The notes under the pieces are model-generated. The model was not told where the DNA came from. It did no database searches and saw only the letters and a program-made list of their open reading frames with translations. The translations under genes and the position numbers were made by a program. A stretch of DNA of 64,000 nucleotides, taken from assembly GCA_013365325.1 (NCBI GenBank), contig JABVXV010000018.1, positions 1 through 64,000 of the forward strand. Direction: 5' to 3'. Positions 1-11,985 of this stretch are shown here, piece by piece (the first letter of the stretch is position 1; each line of letters begins with the position of its first letter). This DNA is from Dipetalonema caudispina (taxonomy: Eukaryota; Nematoda; Chromadorea; Rhabditida; Onchocercidae).

Positions 1-3000
1 TTAAAACAATGCTTCCTGTACACCACTTCCAATAACTTATTCACCTATTTAACCGATCTACCTCCGGACCTGGAACAGATATCATAATTGGATTGACCCC
101 GAGCAGTCGCTATTGGATCGACTCTCTCAAATTCAATTTACCTGTTATTCTGACTAAATTCTACTGTTAATAATATATCTCAGAAATAAATTACTGGTTC
201 GATTCTCTGTACCAACACAATTCAGAAATCAGCCAGAAAATCAATCAACTTTCACTACAATAGTACCGAGAATGAATTAAATACGGAATAACTTTCACTT
301 GAATACTTAATGAAACGATATGGACAATTAACTTACCCAAAAGCTTACTACTGTGTATATCGATCGGTATATCCTTCTCATCCATCATACTTTTCACTGG
401 AAAGAATTGGAAATTCACTGAAATGATAAATAATTTCTTTCAGGTTAACCAATAAAGTGGCAAGAAACAAAAAATGAAAAAATCACATCAAATACATCAT
501 TTTTAGCTAAAACAGCCTTCCAAAGGTAAATAAAATATAAAATAAAAAAGCTTCATTCCCAAAAACTATTTTTCTATTTTTTCTAAATTGTATTAAAATA
601 CATTTCCACTTAAATCCTACTAAAAACAGCAATTCCAATCTAATAAAGTACCTGACTCCCACCAGACCTCCAAAAAACCCCCCACCTTTCAATTGAAATT
701 AAATCGACGAAATTAAACGCGGCCATTGTATGTACAGTCTTTGTTATCGATCCCTTAGATTTACTCAATTAAAAAAAAGTTCGAAATTTCTAAAAAAGGG
801 ACGGTGAAGTAGTTCCTCAATTATTTCTTCCTCATATTTGTTTAATTGGAAGAAAGACAACAATCTGTGTATCTCTACAAACACATACTCATATATTTAA
901 GTACTTTTTGATACAGTAATTTGCAACAATATTCCATTCTTTGTGTATGTAACAAATGAATAAACCGAAATGCATCGGTTATATATATATATATATGCAT
1001 ATAAATATAAATATTACCGTTTGAACGGAGGTTTTTCCTTTAGGTTAAATTAAATGGATTTTAAAATCCATTGTTAACATTTATAAGGATAAATATGAAT
1101 TTAATTAAAATGTAAACATCTGCATATTTTAGTTCCAGAAAATGTTTTGTCGTAATTGAGTAATTTTAAAAGAAATAATTCTAAATGATTTCCGTTATGT
1201 ATGTAATGCTATCCACTGATTCATTTTATTTCTGCAATCTACTCCGTAAATGAAAAACTGCTGATGATAGCTGTCATCACAAGCTTTGTACTCTTTATTC
1301 GAAAAAATTTCTCTCTGCCAAGTTCTTTGATATTTATTTATTGATATTTTTTCTTAGTCCTACTTTTCTGGAACTAGAAACTCATCTTTTCTGTTTTTTT
1401 ATCTACTAGTTCTGCTTTTCTCCTAAATCCACTCATTTAATTTTTTTGAAATGAATACCATAAATATCATTATAATCTTTTACTGAATACTATTATTGCT
1501 TTAATTTCAATATCTATATTATAATTATTATAATTGCTCTAATTTCATTAAAATCCCGGCAATTACCAATCATAACCATACCATGTTATTTAAAGTTTCC
1601 AAGCATGATTTTCTATGGTAGAGTTGTCTGCTTTGCGATCATTTAGAGAATAAATCTCGAATTGGAATTCGGAATTTCCTTCAAATTTTTAATAAATAAG
1701 CAGGTAAAATTGAATCAACATCTTGCGAGAAATAAGTATTATCGTATCGCAGGAATCTAGTAATAATAGAAGCCTACTGATAAAGCTTGTTGCCATTAAA
1801 ATATGGAAGTCTGCTGAACCAATACTAATTAGATCAATATTTATATAGCTTCAACATGCTTACACTTCAGTTTGTTGGCTCACATCTATTTTCTTGCTTC
1901 GTATTTTATAAATCTTAATTTTTAAAGCCTGAAGTATCAGTTATTTTGATAAAGCCAGCATGTTTTTCAGTTTTCTCGAAATATTTTTCTTTTTTTTTTT
2001 TTTTTTTTTTTTCGCTAGGATAACAAATTTGCAATTAGCCTGAAAGTGAAATAGATTTAATGAGAATTAATATTTTAAGTATAAAAATTCTTAACTAATC
2101 TTTCTATATGAGGTGAATGCACTTCTATTTGCTACCATTTTTATTCTCATACGATGAAGTGATCGTTAATTCAAATCTCAAAAGCATCGTTTAAAAAGCT
2201 GTTGCTTGCTTGCTTTATAACTCTTTTCTTTTGCTAAGCCTAAAAACACGTTGTTCTCGCTTTTTCAAATGTACTCATTACCATTTAATAAGAAGAGCAG
2301 GGAAAAAGAAAAAAAGAAGAGAAGGGATGAATCAAAGATAAGAAAAAGTAATGTGAGAATGAATAATTGAAGAGAATCTCGAAAGAAGTGCAAATGATTC
2401 AAGAGTCTTCCGAACATACGATTGGCATTGATTTTTCCTCTATCTATTCATAAAATAAGCTAAGTGATTTGAATTCTATACAAAATTAGTCAGCTAATGA
2501 GGTAAACAAAACAAAATTAAATGAAACTATATGTATTGATTTAAGTTATAAATTTTGAAATTGAAGATGATGCCCTGAAAATATTAGTTTGAAGTTCATT
2601 AGCGCTATTATTTCCATTCTTTTGAAGGCATGTCAGCTTCTTATAATAAAAAAAAAAAATTCAATTTTTATTCTCCTACTTGAACATTCCACTTTTTTAA
2701 AGTTTTCCAATTTTATAAAATTTCTATCCCATACGAAATTTTCCTACTTTTCTATAGTATTTTATTCACATGTTTACCTCATTATAAATATTATAATGTC
2801 ATGTCATTTCAAGTTTGAAACAATCCATTTCTTTACCATTCATTCATTGATCTTTTAAATTCTGCCAAAGATAACCACTCATAATATCTTTGAAATTACT
2901 CGCGAATATTCATAAAAATTCATTAGTTTAAAATATGGATTTAAGAAATCACTCATACTAAAATAAATAATTAATTTTAAAGTTGGCATTCCGGATCCTC

Positions 3001-4385
3001 TTTCCGTAGCTCGGAATTACAAACCCTAATACAAAGAATCCAACACACACCCCGAGAATCCCCGAGGAAATCTTTAGTGCAATTGCAGTTGGCCTTTGCC
3101 TTTAAATTCCAAAATGCGGCTCGGTACTGTTGACATTAGATGGGGATTTTCCTTTATTTGGGGGTTTTCTTGAATATTAAGGAATCTTGGGATTCTGATG
3201 AATCAAAACTAGGCTCAAAATATTAGAATTAAAGGATTTCAAGAGGAGAAAGAATTAGATCAAAGGTTAAAAGTGGAGTTATATACAAAAGATGTGAGAA
3301 AAATTATTTCAAGTTATAATTTTTGTTCAGAAATTACAATTTCATGTGACTATTTATAGTAATAAATGAAATACTACGCATGCAATCACAATGATTATCA
3401 TCCATATATTATCTATTAAGTAAAGAATTACTAATATAAAATTAGTATTATGAATATTTTGATAACTAGTAGTAAAGTTTAAGGTAAATTACGTATGTTA
3501 CCTCAAAAAGAGAAATTAATGGTATGAGGAGAATCACTGAGCATTATAGAGAGATTCTCGGTTTTATTACTTTTTTTCGTTTATTTTCAATTTTTCACAT
3601 TTTTTTTTTCATTTTTATTCTTTCTTTGCTCTTTTTGCTTTAAAAAAATTTGTAAGAATTTTTTTCTTTCTCTTTTTTGAGGATTAAAAATTTTCTGCCG
3701 TTATTTAATAACAATCTTAGCAGATACGTTCAGTGCAATCCTCATCAGCAATTTATTTTTATTCTCCTTTTTTTTTTTTTTTTTTTCTCACTTATAAGGT
3801 TTTAGTGATGGTAACAGATATTAAGGATCAAAGGAAGGGAGCTGAGAAGTTCAGAAGAAAGAGTGATAGAGAAGTTAACGATAAGTGATAGTGCAGAAGA
3901 TAATGGAATCATTTATGATAAAAGATAAAATTAGCTAGTAATGAGTCTTATAACCATTACATCATCCTCAGATGGGGATATTTTTTTTTCTTATTTGTCC
4001 CAATCCATCCTTTTTTAGTTATTATCATCTGTTAACCCATTTGAATACTGCATTTATTGGTCGATCTTTGTTTTTATTGGCTTAGCATTTAATATCCGGA
4101 TGGTTGGTTTGGTAAGGAGTAGGGAATTATTCGTCACGAAAAATAGTTCTTCATTATTTTTTACAGCTGGGATGATTATTCAGTAGAATACATATTACCT
4201 TTTATTGTCTGAATTCATATTTAGTTATTAAAATTAGTGAGCAGATTTTTCTTAACGGATATTAGCCAGTAATTGAAGTTGGATTAAAAGCTAGGTTTCT
4301 CATCTTTGTTTGTTATGTCTTGTGTGTATCAGAAAATGCCGCAGTTAAATTTAAAAAGTAGACTTTTTTATTTTTTTTTTTTGAT
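1..4385. other. AT-rich non-coding stretch before the dehydrogenase locus
   Basis: No reading frame here shows a recognisable domain, and the longest ones are low-complexity. There is a short (TA)n run near 978-996, poly-T tracts at about 1989-2012 and 3770-3786, and one locally GC-richer patch near 2985-3125. The 3' part presumably contains the promoter of the dehydrogenase gene that starts at 4386, but no specific site can be assigned. Confidence 0.6.
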
Positions 4386-6252
4386 ATGGCTGAGAAAAAT
4401 GAAAGTCATAATAACTTCAAAAGGACAATTCTTATTACGGGTTCAACAGATGGTATTGGTCGACAAACTGCTCTAGAATTGGCTGTGCGAAATGTAAGTT
4501 TTATTTGTCTTTAACTCTGAAATATTCATTCAAAAATATTCAGTTCAAAATCCTTTTTTCCTTTACGAAAAAAAAGGATTTATAAAAGTTCTATGGAGAA
4601 AAAATGCTTATATAGGGTCCGTGTATGCACTGACGGAAATAAATTATCTTCCATCAATTAAGTTGGTTTCTTTTTTGGAATCTTAGAAAGAGGCGGTCGC
4701 AGTGCATCTACAACTTGTGATATTCGAGCTCTGATTTGTTTGAAACGTGAAAAAAAGACTGGGTTCATGTATATAATAAGATTAATCAAATCATCAAAAT
4801 TATTAGGGTCTTTGACCTGTGTGGCCTTTGACTGTGGCCTTTGACACTGTGGTTCCAGTATCGTTCTCTCTTATTGCACTGTTTGATCTAATCACTGATC
4901 AAATATTTTTCTTTAATTGCTACATTCTTGAAATAAAGGCTTTTCAGAAAGAAAATTTTGTTATTGTACATGGCAGGAATATTGAAAAATGTAAAGCAAC
5001 CATCGACTACATCATGCGTGAAGGCAAATTACCGGATAAATCGAATATTGATTTTGTTGTCGCTGATTTTTCAGATTTGAAAGAGGTGAATTGTGACATT
5101 CACTGATCTTTTTTTCATTTAAACTGACTCAACTTTTGAAGATTTCATGCTTTAGTTTCTCTGTTTTTCCCATTAACATAAATATTCTACTATATGAACA
5201 ATTATTACAAGCCAGTATTCCGTTATTTTACTTTTGCCACTTGCTGTAGGTTTCTAATTTGGCTGCGGAAGTTGAAAAGCGCTTTCCGCGATTAAATGTT
5301 CTATTGTGTAACGCCGGTGTTCTTTTGCCTAAAAGAACAGAAAGTCGAAATGGGTTGGAATTAACTTTTCAAGTAAGTCCCACTAATGTGCTTCAAAATG
5401 TTTTGACATTTTTATAGTGCATTTATTGCTAAATACTAAATTAATTTTGATTCGCATTTAACCAAGATAGGTTTCCATACATAATAAAAATAGCAGACAG
5501 ATGTAGAGAAGAAATATGTGGTAAATTAGAGTTTAAATTTTAGAAATGGAAATTCAATGTTATTTTATAAGCTGTTCTACTACTGATTTTCACTATACAA
5601 TGTCTGTTTCATAGTTTCGAAAAGTTTCTCCTTTTAATATTGAAAAATTTCAAAAGGATTTTGATGCCTGAAGTTTTTGAAGATGGCATATTAATAACAA
5701 ATTTGATGGTCAGACTAAGAATTGTTCTCAGGTAATCGCTGATGTAAATGTTTAGTTTTCCTGAATGCACTACATTAGAATGTCTTATATATTCTCAATC
5801 TTTACTCTCTTGATTTCGAGAAACAGTTTTGTCATTATTCATCATCTTGTTAATTGTATTTCAATTTTGAATTTCCAATATTTTGTGAATCACTTTTTTA
5901 ATTCGTTTGAAGAAACAACGCAATAGACATATAATTCCATGTCGTGTACACCTTCTGTTATATTTATCACTTTTGTTGTGAATGATTAAATATAGGTTTC
6001 TTGTAATAGAATTGGTGATATATCTGGTGTATTAATTTTTCCAAACTTTCATTGCTTAGCTATGATTTGTTCTACCCATTCGCTCTGCCATTATACTTTG
6101 TTGTCTGTTTAATTTTGTTCTTGTATTTCCAATTGAAGCCTTTCAGATTAATCATTTGGCACATTTCCTTATCATAAATCGTTTACTTGCACTATTAAAA
6201 GAAAACCAACCTTCAAGGGTTATCATCGTCAGTAGCAGTCTTCATAGTTGGT

Positions 6253-6286
<34 letters not shown>

Positions 6287-7434
6287 ATTTCAATTTAATC
6301 CTTTATTTCTAATATTAGTAAAAGATTGAATTAGCGTAACAAATACAAATTCGTCCTTTTTATCGGTGTCCACTACTTCCATTGATTTTAAAATGCTGCG
6401 CTGTTAACCATCGATGGTGATTAATGATAGGTGAGAAACTAGAAAGGGAAAAAAACATTGTTGAAAGGGGAATTTCCTGCATAAAAGTGGAAGCTTGGAG
6501 TACTAAGAAGTGGGAAAGAAATCGAAAAAAAGTCATCTAAATATATCGCAATTTCCTTCAACCTGCTGAAAATATGAGGTTGAATTGTATGAAAATTTTT
6601 CTTCAGGCATAAAATTGATTGGAAAGATGTAATGGCTGAACGAGAATATGAAAAGTATCTTCAATTTTCGAGGACAAAATTAATGAATCATTTAACGTCG
6701 TTTGCACTTCATCGTCTTTTGGTAAGGCAAGGATGTCAATTTCGGGTTACCTCCAATGTTATCGATCTAGGAAACATGGAACCACGAGGTCGGAGGTAAG
6801 ATATTGGCAAATTTCAAAGTTAAGGATTCACAAATACATGCGATCTAGTATTTAAATGGATGAATACCTAAAGTACACTAGGAAGTATGAATGATGCATG
6901 AATAAATAAGCGCATAAAGATCCCTTTGTTGATAAATAACGTTTTCAAGTGCCTTTGATCAGATTTATTTTACTTAAAGATGTGTAGTTAATTAACTTGT
7001 TAATTTGCTAATTATGATAAGTTTTCGCAAAAGGTATAACTTATTCATGTTTTTCCATATGCTTTCCAAATATAGTGACTAGTGCTTATTTATTTTTTTT
7101 AATATCCTTTATTATTAAGCTCTAAAAAGCAACACCTTCAGTAATTTTTAGATCGCGGAGTACATCGCTATCATCCTCCGATACAGCTTTGGTGCTAAGT
7201 AGTGGTGTTGGTACACTGTTAACACTGGTTGAATCTCCTACACTGGAAAATGTTAGTGGTAAATATTTTGACTGCCATGGGAAGCAGACACGCAGCGGTT
7301 CAGATGCTACCGATGAGCGATTGCAGCAGAGACTATGGGAAATGAGTGAACAGTTGTGTAAAGATTATCTAAATTCTGGTTCACCTGTTTCTGCAAATTG
7401 TACAATCAATGATGTCCACTGCAGTAATCACTGA
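4386..7434 (+). CDS. Short-chain dehydrogenase/reductase, isoform A (shared 5' exons plus 3' cassette A)
   Basis: Exons 4386-4493, 4948-5085, 5250-5372, 6147-6250, 6607-6795 and 7152-7434 join in phase to give 314 residues. The family (retinol dehydrogenase/DHRS-like SDRs) oxidises or reduces alcohols and carbonyls with NAD(P). The Rossmann motif TGSTDGIG is at residues 18-25, an Asp in ADFSDL near 77, and NAG at 103-105. The Ser of the catalytic set lies in VSSS near 152-154. The catalytic Tyr is replaced: the YxxxK position reads FSRTK (F178, K182), and the usual PG motif after the active site reads DLGNMEP. The C-terminal tail still has the GKYFD and LWEMSEQL features of the family. This product is probably catalytically dead or altered (inference). 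The first three exons may also be used with cassette B at 8560-9731. The substrate is unknown. Confidence 0.87.
4809..4853. repeat. Three-unit CTTTGAC/TGTGG minisatellite in dehydrogenase intron 1
   Basis: Three imperfect 13-17 base units of the type CTTTGACTGTGGC lie in tandem. On the minus strand each reads as GTCAAAG, the first as AGGTCAAAG, which resembles nuclear-receptor half-sites. Confidence 0.75.
6256..6284. repeat. Poly-T tract after the exon 4 donor of the dehydrogenase gene
   Basis: About 29 T residues follow the GTGAG donor at 6251 directly, inside cassette A intron 4. Cassette B lacks such a tract after its matching donor. Confidence 0.85.
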
Positions 7435-8559
7435 GAGAATGATGAATGTATTGAAATAGCACGATCCACTGATATGTGATGCCTCTCTTTAAGAGCTCTA
7501 AACTTCACCTCACGAACTGTAATAGTTTCTTTTTTTTTTTTCACTTTTGCGACATTATCTTTACGGGTTTTTATGAATGGAATTTGTTTACAGTTTTTTA
7601 CCCTTTAACAGTGCGACAAAATTTGGATTAGTCGTAAGAACTGATCGCAGTTTATCCTCCACTTTTCTTACAGTTATGCATCAAAATCACGCATCTGTGG
7701 CTGACAACTTTTCCAGTCGTTGAGTTTTTTTAGAATGCACCAGTTTTGAAAAACCTGATTTAAATAATTTTAAAGTTTTTAAAAAATTGTTTTGTCGTGC
7801 TTTTACAAGATGCCTTTCATTTTATCTTCGTGATCTCATAATTCTCCTGTCTTTCACTCATATTTATGTGTTGCTAGTGAAGGATTGGTAGCGATTACCA
7901 ACTGCCAGGTTGTGATTTTTTTAATTTCGGATATTCATTTGAAGTTTTGATGTGGGTTCAAATTCTGGAAAAAATGAAAAGCAGTGGTTTCGAAATACTT
8001 TAAATGAAAAGTGAGTAAATTCATGTTACTGTTCCTTCCAAGCTTCCATAACTATGGTAGGGTATTTACGAAATCTTATTTCATTTTTATTACTTCACCA
8101 ACAGAACACTTTTACCATTAAGTGAACATTATTCCTAATCTTTTACCACAAGTAAACATCATAACATCTAATCCCTATCATATGTTTTGGATACACTCTC
8201 CACTTCTTTTGTTAATTCTGAAATGATTCGAAATTAATGGTTTTCTTCAAATATTGATTTTTGGTATGAAATTACTCTTAAATACTTCATGTTTACCATT
8301 TTTTACATTGATATGTTATTTGAAATGCATGACAATGGTTCGTCTTTACCAAAGGAATCTGGCTATGTTGGAAATTAATGATAAGATCTAAATTACTTTG
8401 TTTCGACTTGGATAAAAAATTATTTAATTTTAATATCCAGTGTTGTTCCATGCCAATGGTTCTTTAGCACTGATGAAGTCAAATTAGTTTAGTCTCAATT
8501 GAAGTAAGAGGCATATTAAGTAGTTGAAGAGAAAGTAAAATTACTTTGGTTAATCACAG
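7435..8559 (+). other. Spacer between the two 3' exon cassettes of the dehydrogenase locus
   Basis: This stretch holds no Gly-rich dinucleotide-binding motif and no NAG motif in any plus-strand frame, so cassette B has no visible 5' exons of its own here. No clear AATAAA follows the stop at 7434. It would be intronic for transcripts that join exon 3 to cassette B. Confidence 0.6.
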
Positions 8560-9731
8560 GTGAATTACCTTGCGCATTACATCCTATCAAGATCGCTGTT
8601 CACTCTATTGAAGAACAATATTCCATCTCGACTGGTTCTTGTGAGCAGTATTTGCTATGAATGGTTTGTTTTTTCTACTTGATTTTTCACTATTTGGTTA
8701 GAGTGTTGTGATGGAAGACTAGAAATAAAGTTTCTGGACAAAAGTTTCATGATGGGGCGCTAATGTTACATCTTTTTGAGATTTCGAGGCAATAGAATAC
8801 GAGATCAGTGTATAGATGGTGATCCTTTATGTTCTAAAATACGGCAGCAAATGATATAGCCCAAGCTTAGTATTTGATGAGGTGATAATATTCAAATGTT
8901 TATGGTGGTCTCATAAAATTTCTAATGCTTATGATTCTTTTTTGAGTTTGAGGAAATATATATAAAAGCTGTAATTCAATGGGAATTTTCATTTAATAAC
9001 ATGCACATTTTCAGGTATTCTCTAGATTGGTCAGATTTGGAAAGTTCGAAAACTTATGAGAAGTACACGCAGTACTCGCGTACAAAGCTTATGATTCATT
9101 TGATGATGTTCAAGTTGGCTCGTTTGTTCAGTGGATCTGGAGTTACTTGTAACGTTCTTGAACCAGGGGTCATCGAAACGAAACTTTTGCGGTTAGTTCG
9201 AAAATGACAACATCCTTAACATTGTTGAGTTTTCGAATTACGAAATTACATTTAAAATATTAAGTTTAGGAGATTTAATTACCGCATCAATGCTGATAAT
9301 GGACAGTAATAGCCTTTTTTAAAAGATTATGCTGACGTTCAACATCGGAAATATTGGTTATTTCAAAGCTTCTGAAAAATTTTACCGTTTCTCATACCTT
9401 CCATGCCGTCATTCACATTTATTTGAATTATTTTCAATCTTAAATTAAAATTCAACTTCATCATTTTCATACATAAATTTGAATAGAAATTGAAACAAAT
9501 TTCAGAGCTGGTGGTTATAGTGGAGCTCCTGTTTGTGAAGGCTCACGAGCTTCCGTCTTTTTATGTACATCTGATAGTGTTAACAACGTAAATGGTGCTT
9601 ACTACGACAACAAGTGTAAACGTGTCACCAAATTATTCAAAGATGCAGTGGATGAGAAGCAACAGGAAGATCTGTGGCAACTAACTGATAAGTTATGTGA
9701 AAAGAAAGGCATCATACTTCCGAAAATTTAA
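8560..9731 (+). CDS. Short-chain dehydrogenase 3' cassette B (alternative C-terminal half, catalytically intact)
   Basis: Exons 8560-8663, 9015-9191 and 9506-9731 are paralogous to the last three exons of isoform A. The first has the same length (104 bases), and all have the same splice phases (0, 2, 2). Joined to exons 1-3 (4386-5372) they give a 291-residue SDR. They code VNYLAHYIL, the catalytic Ser region VLVSSI, the active site YSRTK (Y178 and K182 in the joined protein), and LEPGVIETKL with the normal PG motif. The tail ends LWQLTDKLCEKKG. No start codon with a Rossmann fold lies between 7434 and 8560. Either the 5' exons are shared by alternative splicing or this is a 5'-truncated duplicate. 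The intact frame and conserved active site favour use. An AATAAA lies at 9820-9825. Confidence 0.83.
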
Positions 9732-10268
9732 TTTCTTTTTTCTTGTCTGTTCCTAAAGAATTTACATTGGAGAGCGACTTGATTTTTTGATTAGGATTTA
9801 TGTCCTACTCTTTAGAATGAATAAATTTGTGAGTTACTTAACCTGCCATAAAATGATTCTTAAGTTTTTAGCATATCACTGAAAGCCTAAACTACTTTCA
9901 TTATATTTATACTGTAACTCATCAGCGTGTCAGATTTATTGTTTGTTTTACTATTGGTGCAATTTATGTATCTCGACGACTCATTAGTCGCTTGCTGTGT
10001 AAGCTTTGGGGGATAAATTTGAAGGCAGTTTGTGATTCATTTCTATCCTGTTTTTTATGCTGAAGACGAAATAAATTTCACTTTTTTGAAACAGCTCTTC
10101 AATTTTAAATGGTTTGCTTTTCTGCCGATCGTTTCATTTTCAGTTGTTGGGAGATGATGAGCTTATTATATTTAGATAAATTTTTTTGGAAGTCTTTCAA
10201 ATGCGATTTTTCAACAAAAATATTCAAGAAACGCAATCATAAAACATAACACTGTTTTGATAGAGATT
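9732..10268 (+). other. Intergenic spacer, dehydrogenase to NUDT14-like gene
   Basis: It contains the polyadenylation signal AATAAA at 9820-9825, 89 bases after the dehydrogenase stop. At its end there is an acceptor-like GATAG 5 bases before the next ATG. The two genes are on the same strand 537 bases apart, so an operon is possible but not shown. Confidence 0.5.
9820..9825 (+). other. Polyadenylation signal AATAAA of the dehydrogenase locus
   Basis: A canonical hexamer 89 bases after the cassette B stop codon. No equally good hexamer follows the cassette A stop. Confidence 0.6.
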
Positions 10269-11985
10269 ATGCAAACTACTGAGACAACAATCGGAATGGC
10301 TGAAAACGAAGAATATCCAACGGAGGTTGAGATTTTCGAAGATGTCCACGACTCTCAGTTTATTCGACCCATGAGGATGAAATTCAAAAGGGTGGGTATG
10401 TCCAGCTGCTTTGTTGGTTAATGTTATATTTTAATGCTAAGTTAGGTCACAAGATGATGGTTCGTTATTTTCATTATTTGTTATTAGATTAATTTCTAGC
10501 TTACAAATTATTCATATTTTTATCATGGAATTTATATGCGACCCTCATAATAGAATTTTTAGGGTGATAAGCTTATCAAATGGGATTTTATCCTACGTCA
10601 TGACAGTGTTGCCTGTTTATTGTATCATAAACAGAAGAATTTGCTACTGTTTGTAAAACAGTTCCGGCCAGGTAACTATCTGCTTAATTTGGCATGTTTT
10701 CCAAAAAGTTTGGTACAAACAGTTTAAATAATTCAAAACCTTTCATGGGTTCTGTCATGACGTCGGTATGCTTAACACTGTGTAACTTTGAAATATCTTG
10801 ATTTTAAATATCAGTAGTCTATCACGAACTTCCTCAATTTTGAAAGCTTAGAATTTAAGGCGCAAAAATATAATTTTAAGAATTAAATAGTTTGAAAGAA
10901 AACGAAGTTTCCTATTCGATAAATTCTGGAACATTGAGATTAGCGAGAATTAAATTGATTGGCTAGAAGAATATGCGCAGTACTATTTGTAATAAATTAA
11001 TGCGCAATAAAGTCTTTTAACTACGAAACGTTTCGACACTGACCACTGGGTTCAGTCAACCTTTTGCTCCTTTCAGCTGTTTATGTATCAAAAGTACGTA
11101 AGCTGAGTGAAAACGTTAACAAGAAGTGGAATGAAATAAATTGGTCGAAATATCCGATAAGTATGGGTGAAACGATCGAACTTTGTGCTGGTATTGTTGA
11201 TAAACCGAATGTTAGCTGGAGAAAGCATATTCAAGAAGAAATTGATGAAGAGTGTGGCTATAATGTCAATGAAACTAATATTCACAGCATAAAAACATTT
11301 GTGTAAGTATTCCGAATTTCCTTATCTTATCTAATGTCATAATTTTTGCCATATATTTTAACAATACCAAAAAAATTAGGGTGAATCGTAATGACATAAC
11401 AATTAGTTGTCTTTAAAAATCTATGCCAATGTTCCCTTATATTTCAGAACAGGTGTCGGTTCATCAGGTTCCCGGCAAGAATTGTTTTACGCTGAGATTG
11501 ACGAAACTATGAAAGTTAGCGAAGGTGGTGGTGTAGATTCTGAAAAAATTGAGAAGGTTTCTTCTACTTTCACAATTATTCCGTTTAATGATCAAAAAAC
11601 CAACTTTCCGTTGGTTTTAACAAGCCGAATGCTAGTACACGAAGACATATCCTATAAAGTTGCTGAAGAATGTAGTTATAAATTCTTCGAAACTAACAAC
11701 TATAGTATAAAAACGTTTGTATGGAAATTCCGGACACAGTTGGTACCCTGTAGCGTTTACTGTAGTGAGGCGGGGACAGTTTTGCTATTTCAGCCTTTTT
11801 TGTGCTTTTTGGAGTAAACAGAATAGCCAGTATTATTTCCAATCCATTCCTGGACTGATATTTATGTTCTTCTTCAGGTTTTCATGACGATACCCGAAGC
11901 GCAAAAGTATTGTGACCAAAAGGAAATAGCAAGTTCTCCTGGAGTGCTTTATGGTTTAATGTGGTTTTTCAGAAACCGGATGTAA
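10269..11985 (+). CDS. NUDT14-like UDP-sugar diphosphatase (Nudix hydrolase)
   Basis: Exons 10269-10391, 10563-10671, 11077-11302, 11448-11556 and 11878-11985 give 224 residues, against 222 for human NUDT14. NUDT14 splits UDP-glucose and related sugars to UMP and sugar-1-phosphate in the cytosol, using Mg2+. Family hallmarks visible are KWDFILRHDSVA, VKQFRPAVYVSKV, ELCAGIVD, the Nudix helix EEIDEECGY, GVGSSGSRQELFYAEI, and a C-terminus LYGLMWFF. A second in-frame Met at 10296 could also be used. Exon 1 could alternatively end four bases later at a better GTATGT, but only the GTGGGT donor keeps phase. Intron 4 carries a decayed copy of exon 3 (separate entry). Confidence 0.9.
11557..11817 (+). 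pseudogene. Decayed duplicate of NUDT14-like exon 3 inside intron 4
   Basis: From about 11600 to 11725 the intron resembles exon 3 (11180-11302). Matches include AAGCCGAATG against AAACCGAATG, GAAGAATGTAGTTATAA against GAAGAGTGTGGCTATAA, and the end AACTATAGTATAAAAACGTTTG against ATTCACAGCATAAAAACATTTG. In protein terms it ends NNYSIKTFV against NIHSIKTFV. A two-base deletion shifts the frame within the copy, the Nudix Gly is lost (EECSY for EECGY), and the donor GTAAGT has become ATGGAA. The frame stays open from exon 4 through to a stop at 11815-11817, so intron retention would give a truncated enzyme with a foreign tail. Confidence 0.75.

Noticed and set aside
60..150. Minus-strand stretch near the window edge that reads open for about 28 codons
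   Set aside because: The frame has a stop directly inside the only good acceptor, and no family is recognised. It may belong to a gene outside the window, but this cannot be supported.
195..215. GGTTCGATTC, resembling a tRNA T-arm
   Set aside because: No matching acceptor stem, D-arm or anticodon arm can be folded from the 75 bases upstream.
7435..8559. Search for separate 5' exons of a second complete dehydrogenase gene
   Set aside because: No TGxxxGIG-like or NAG-like coding sequence was found in any plus-strand frame.
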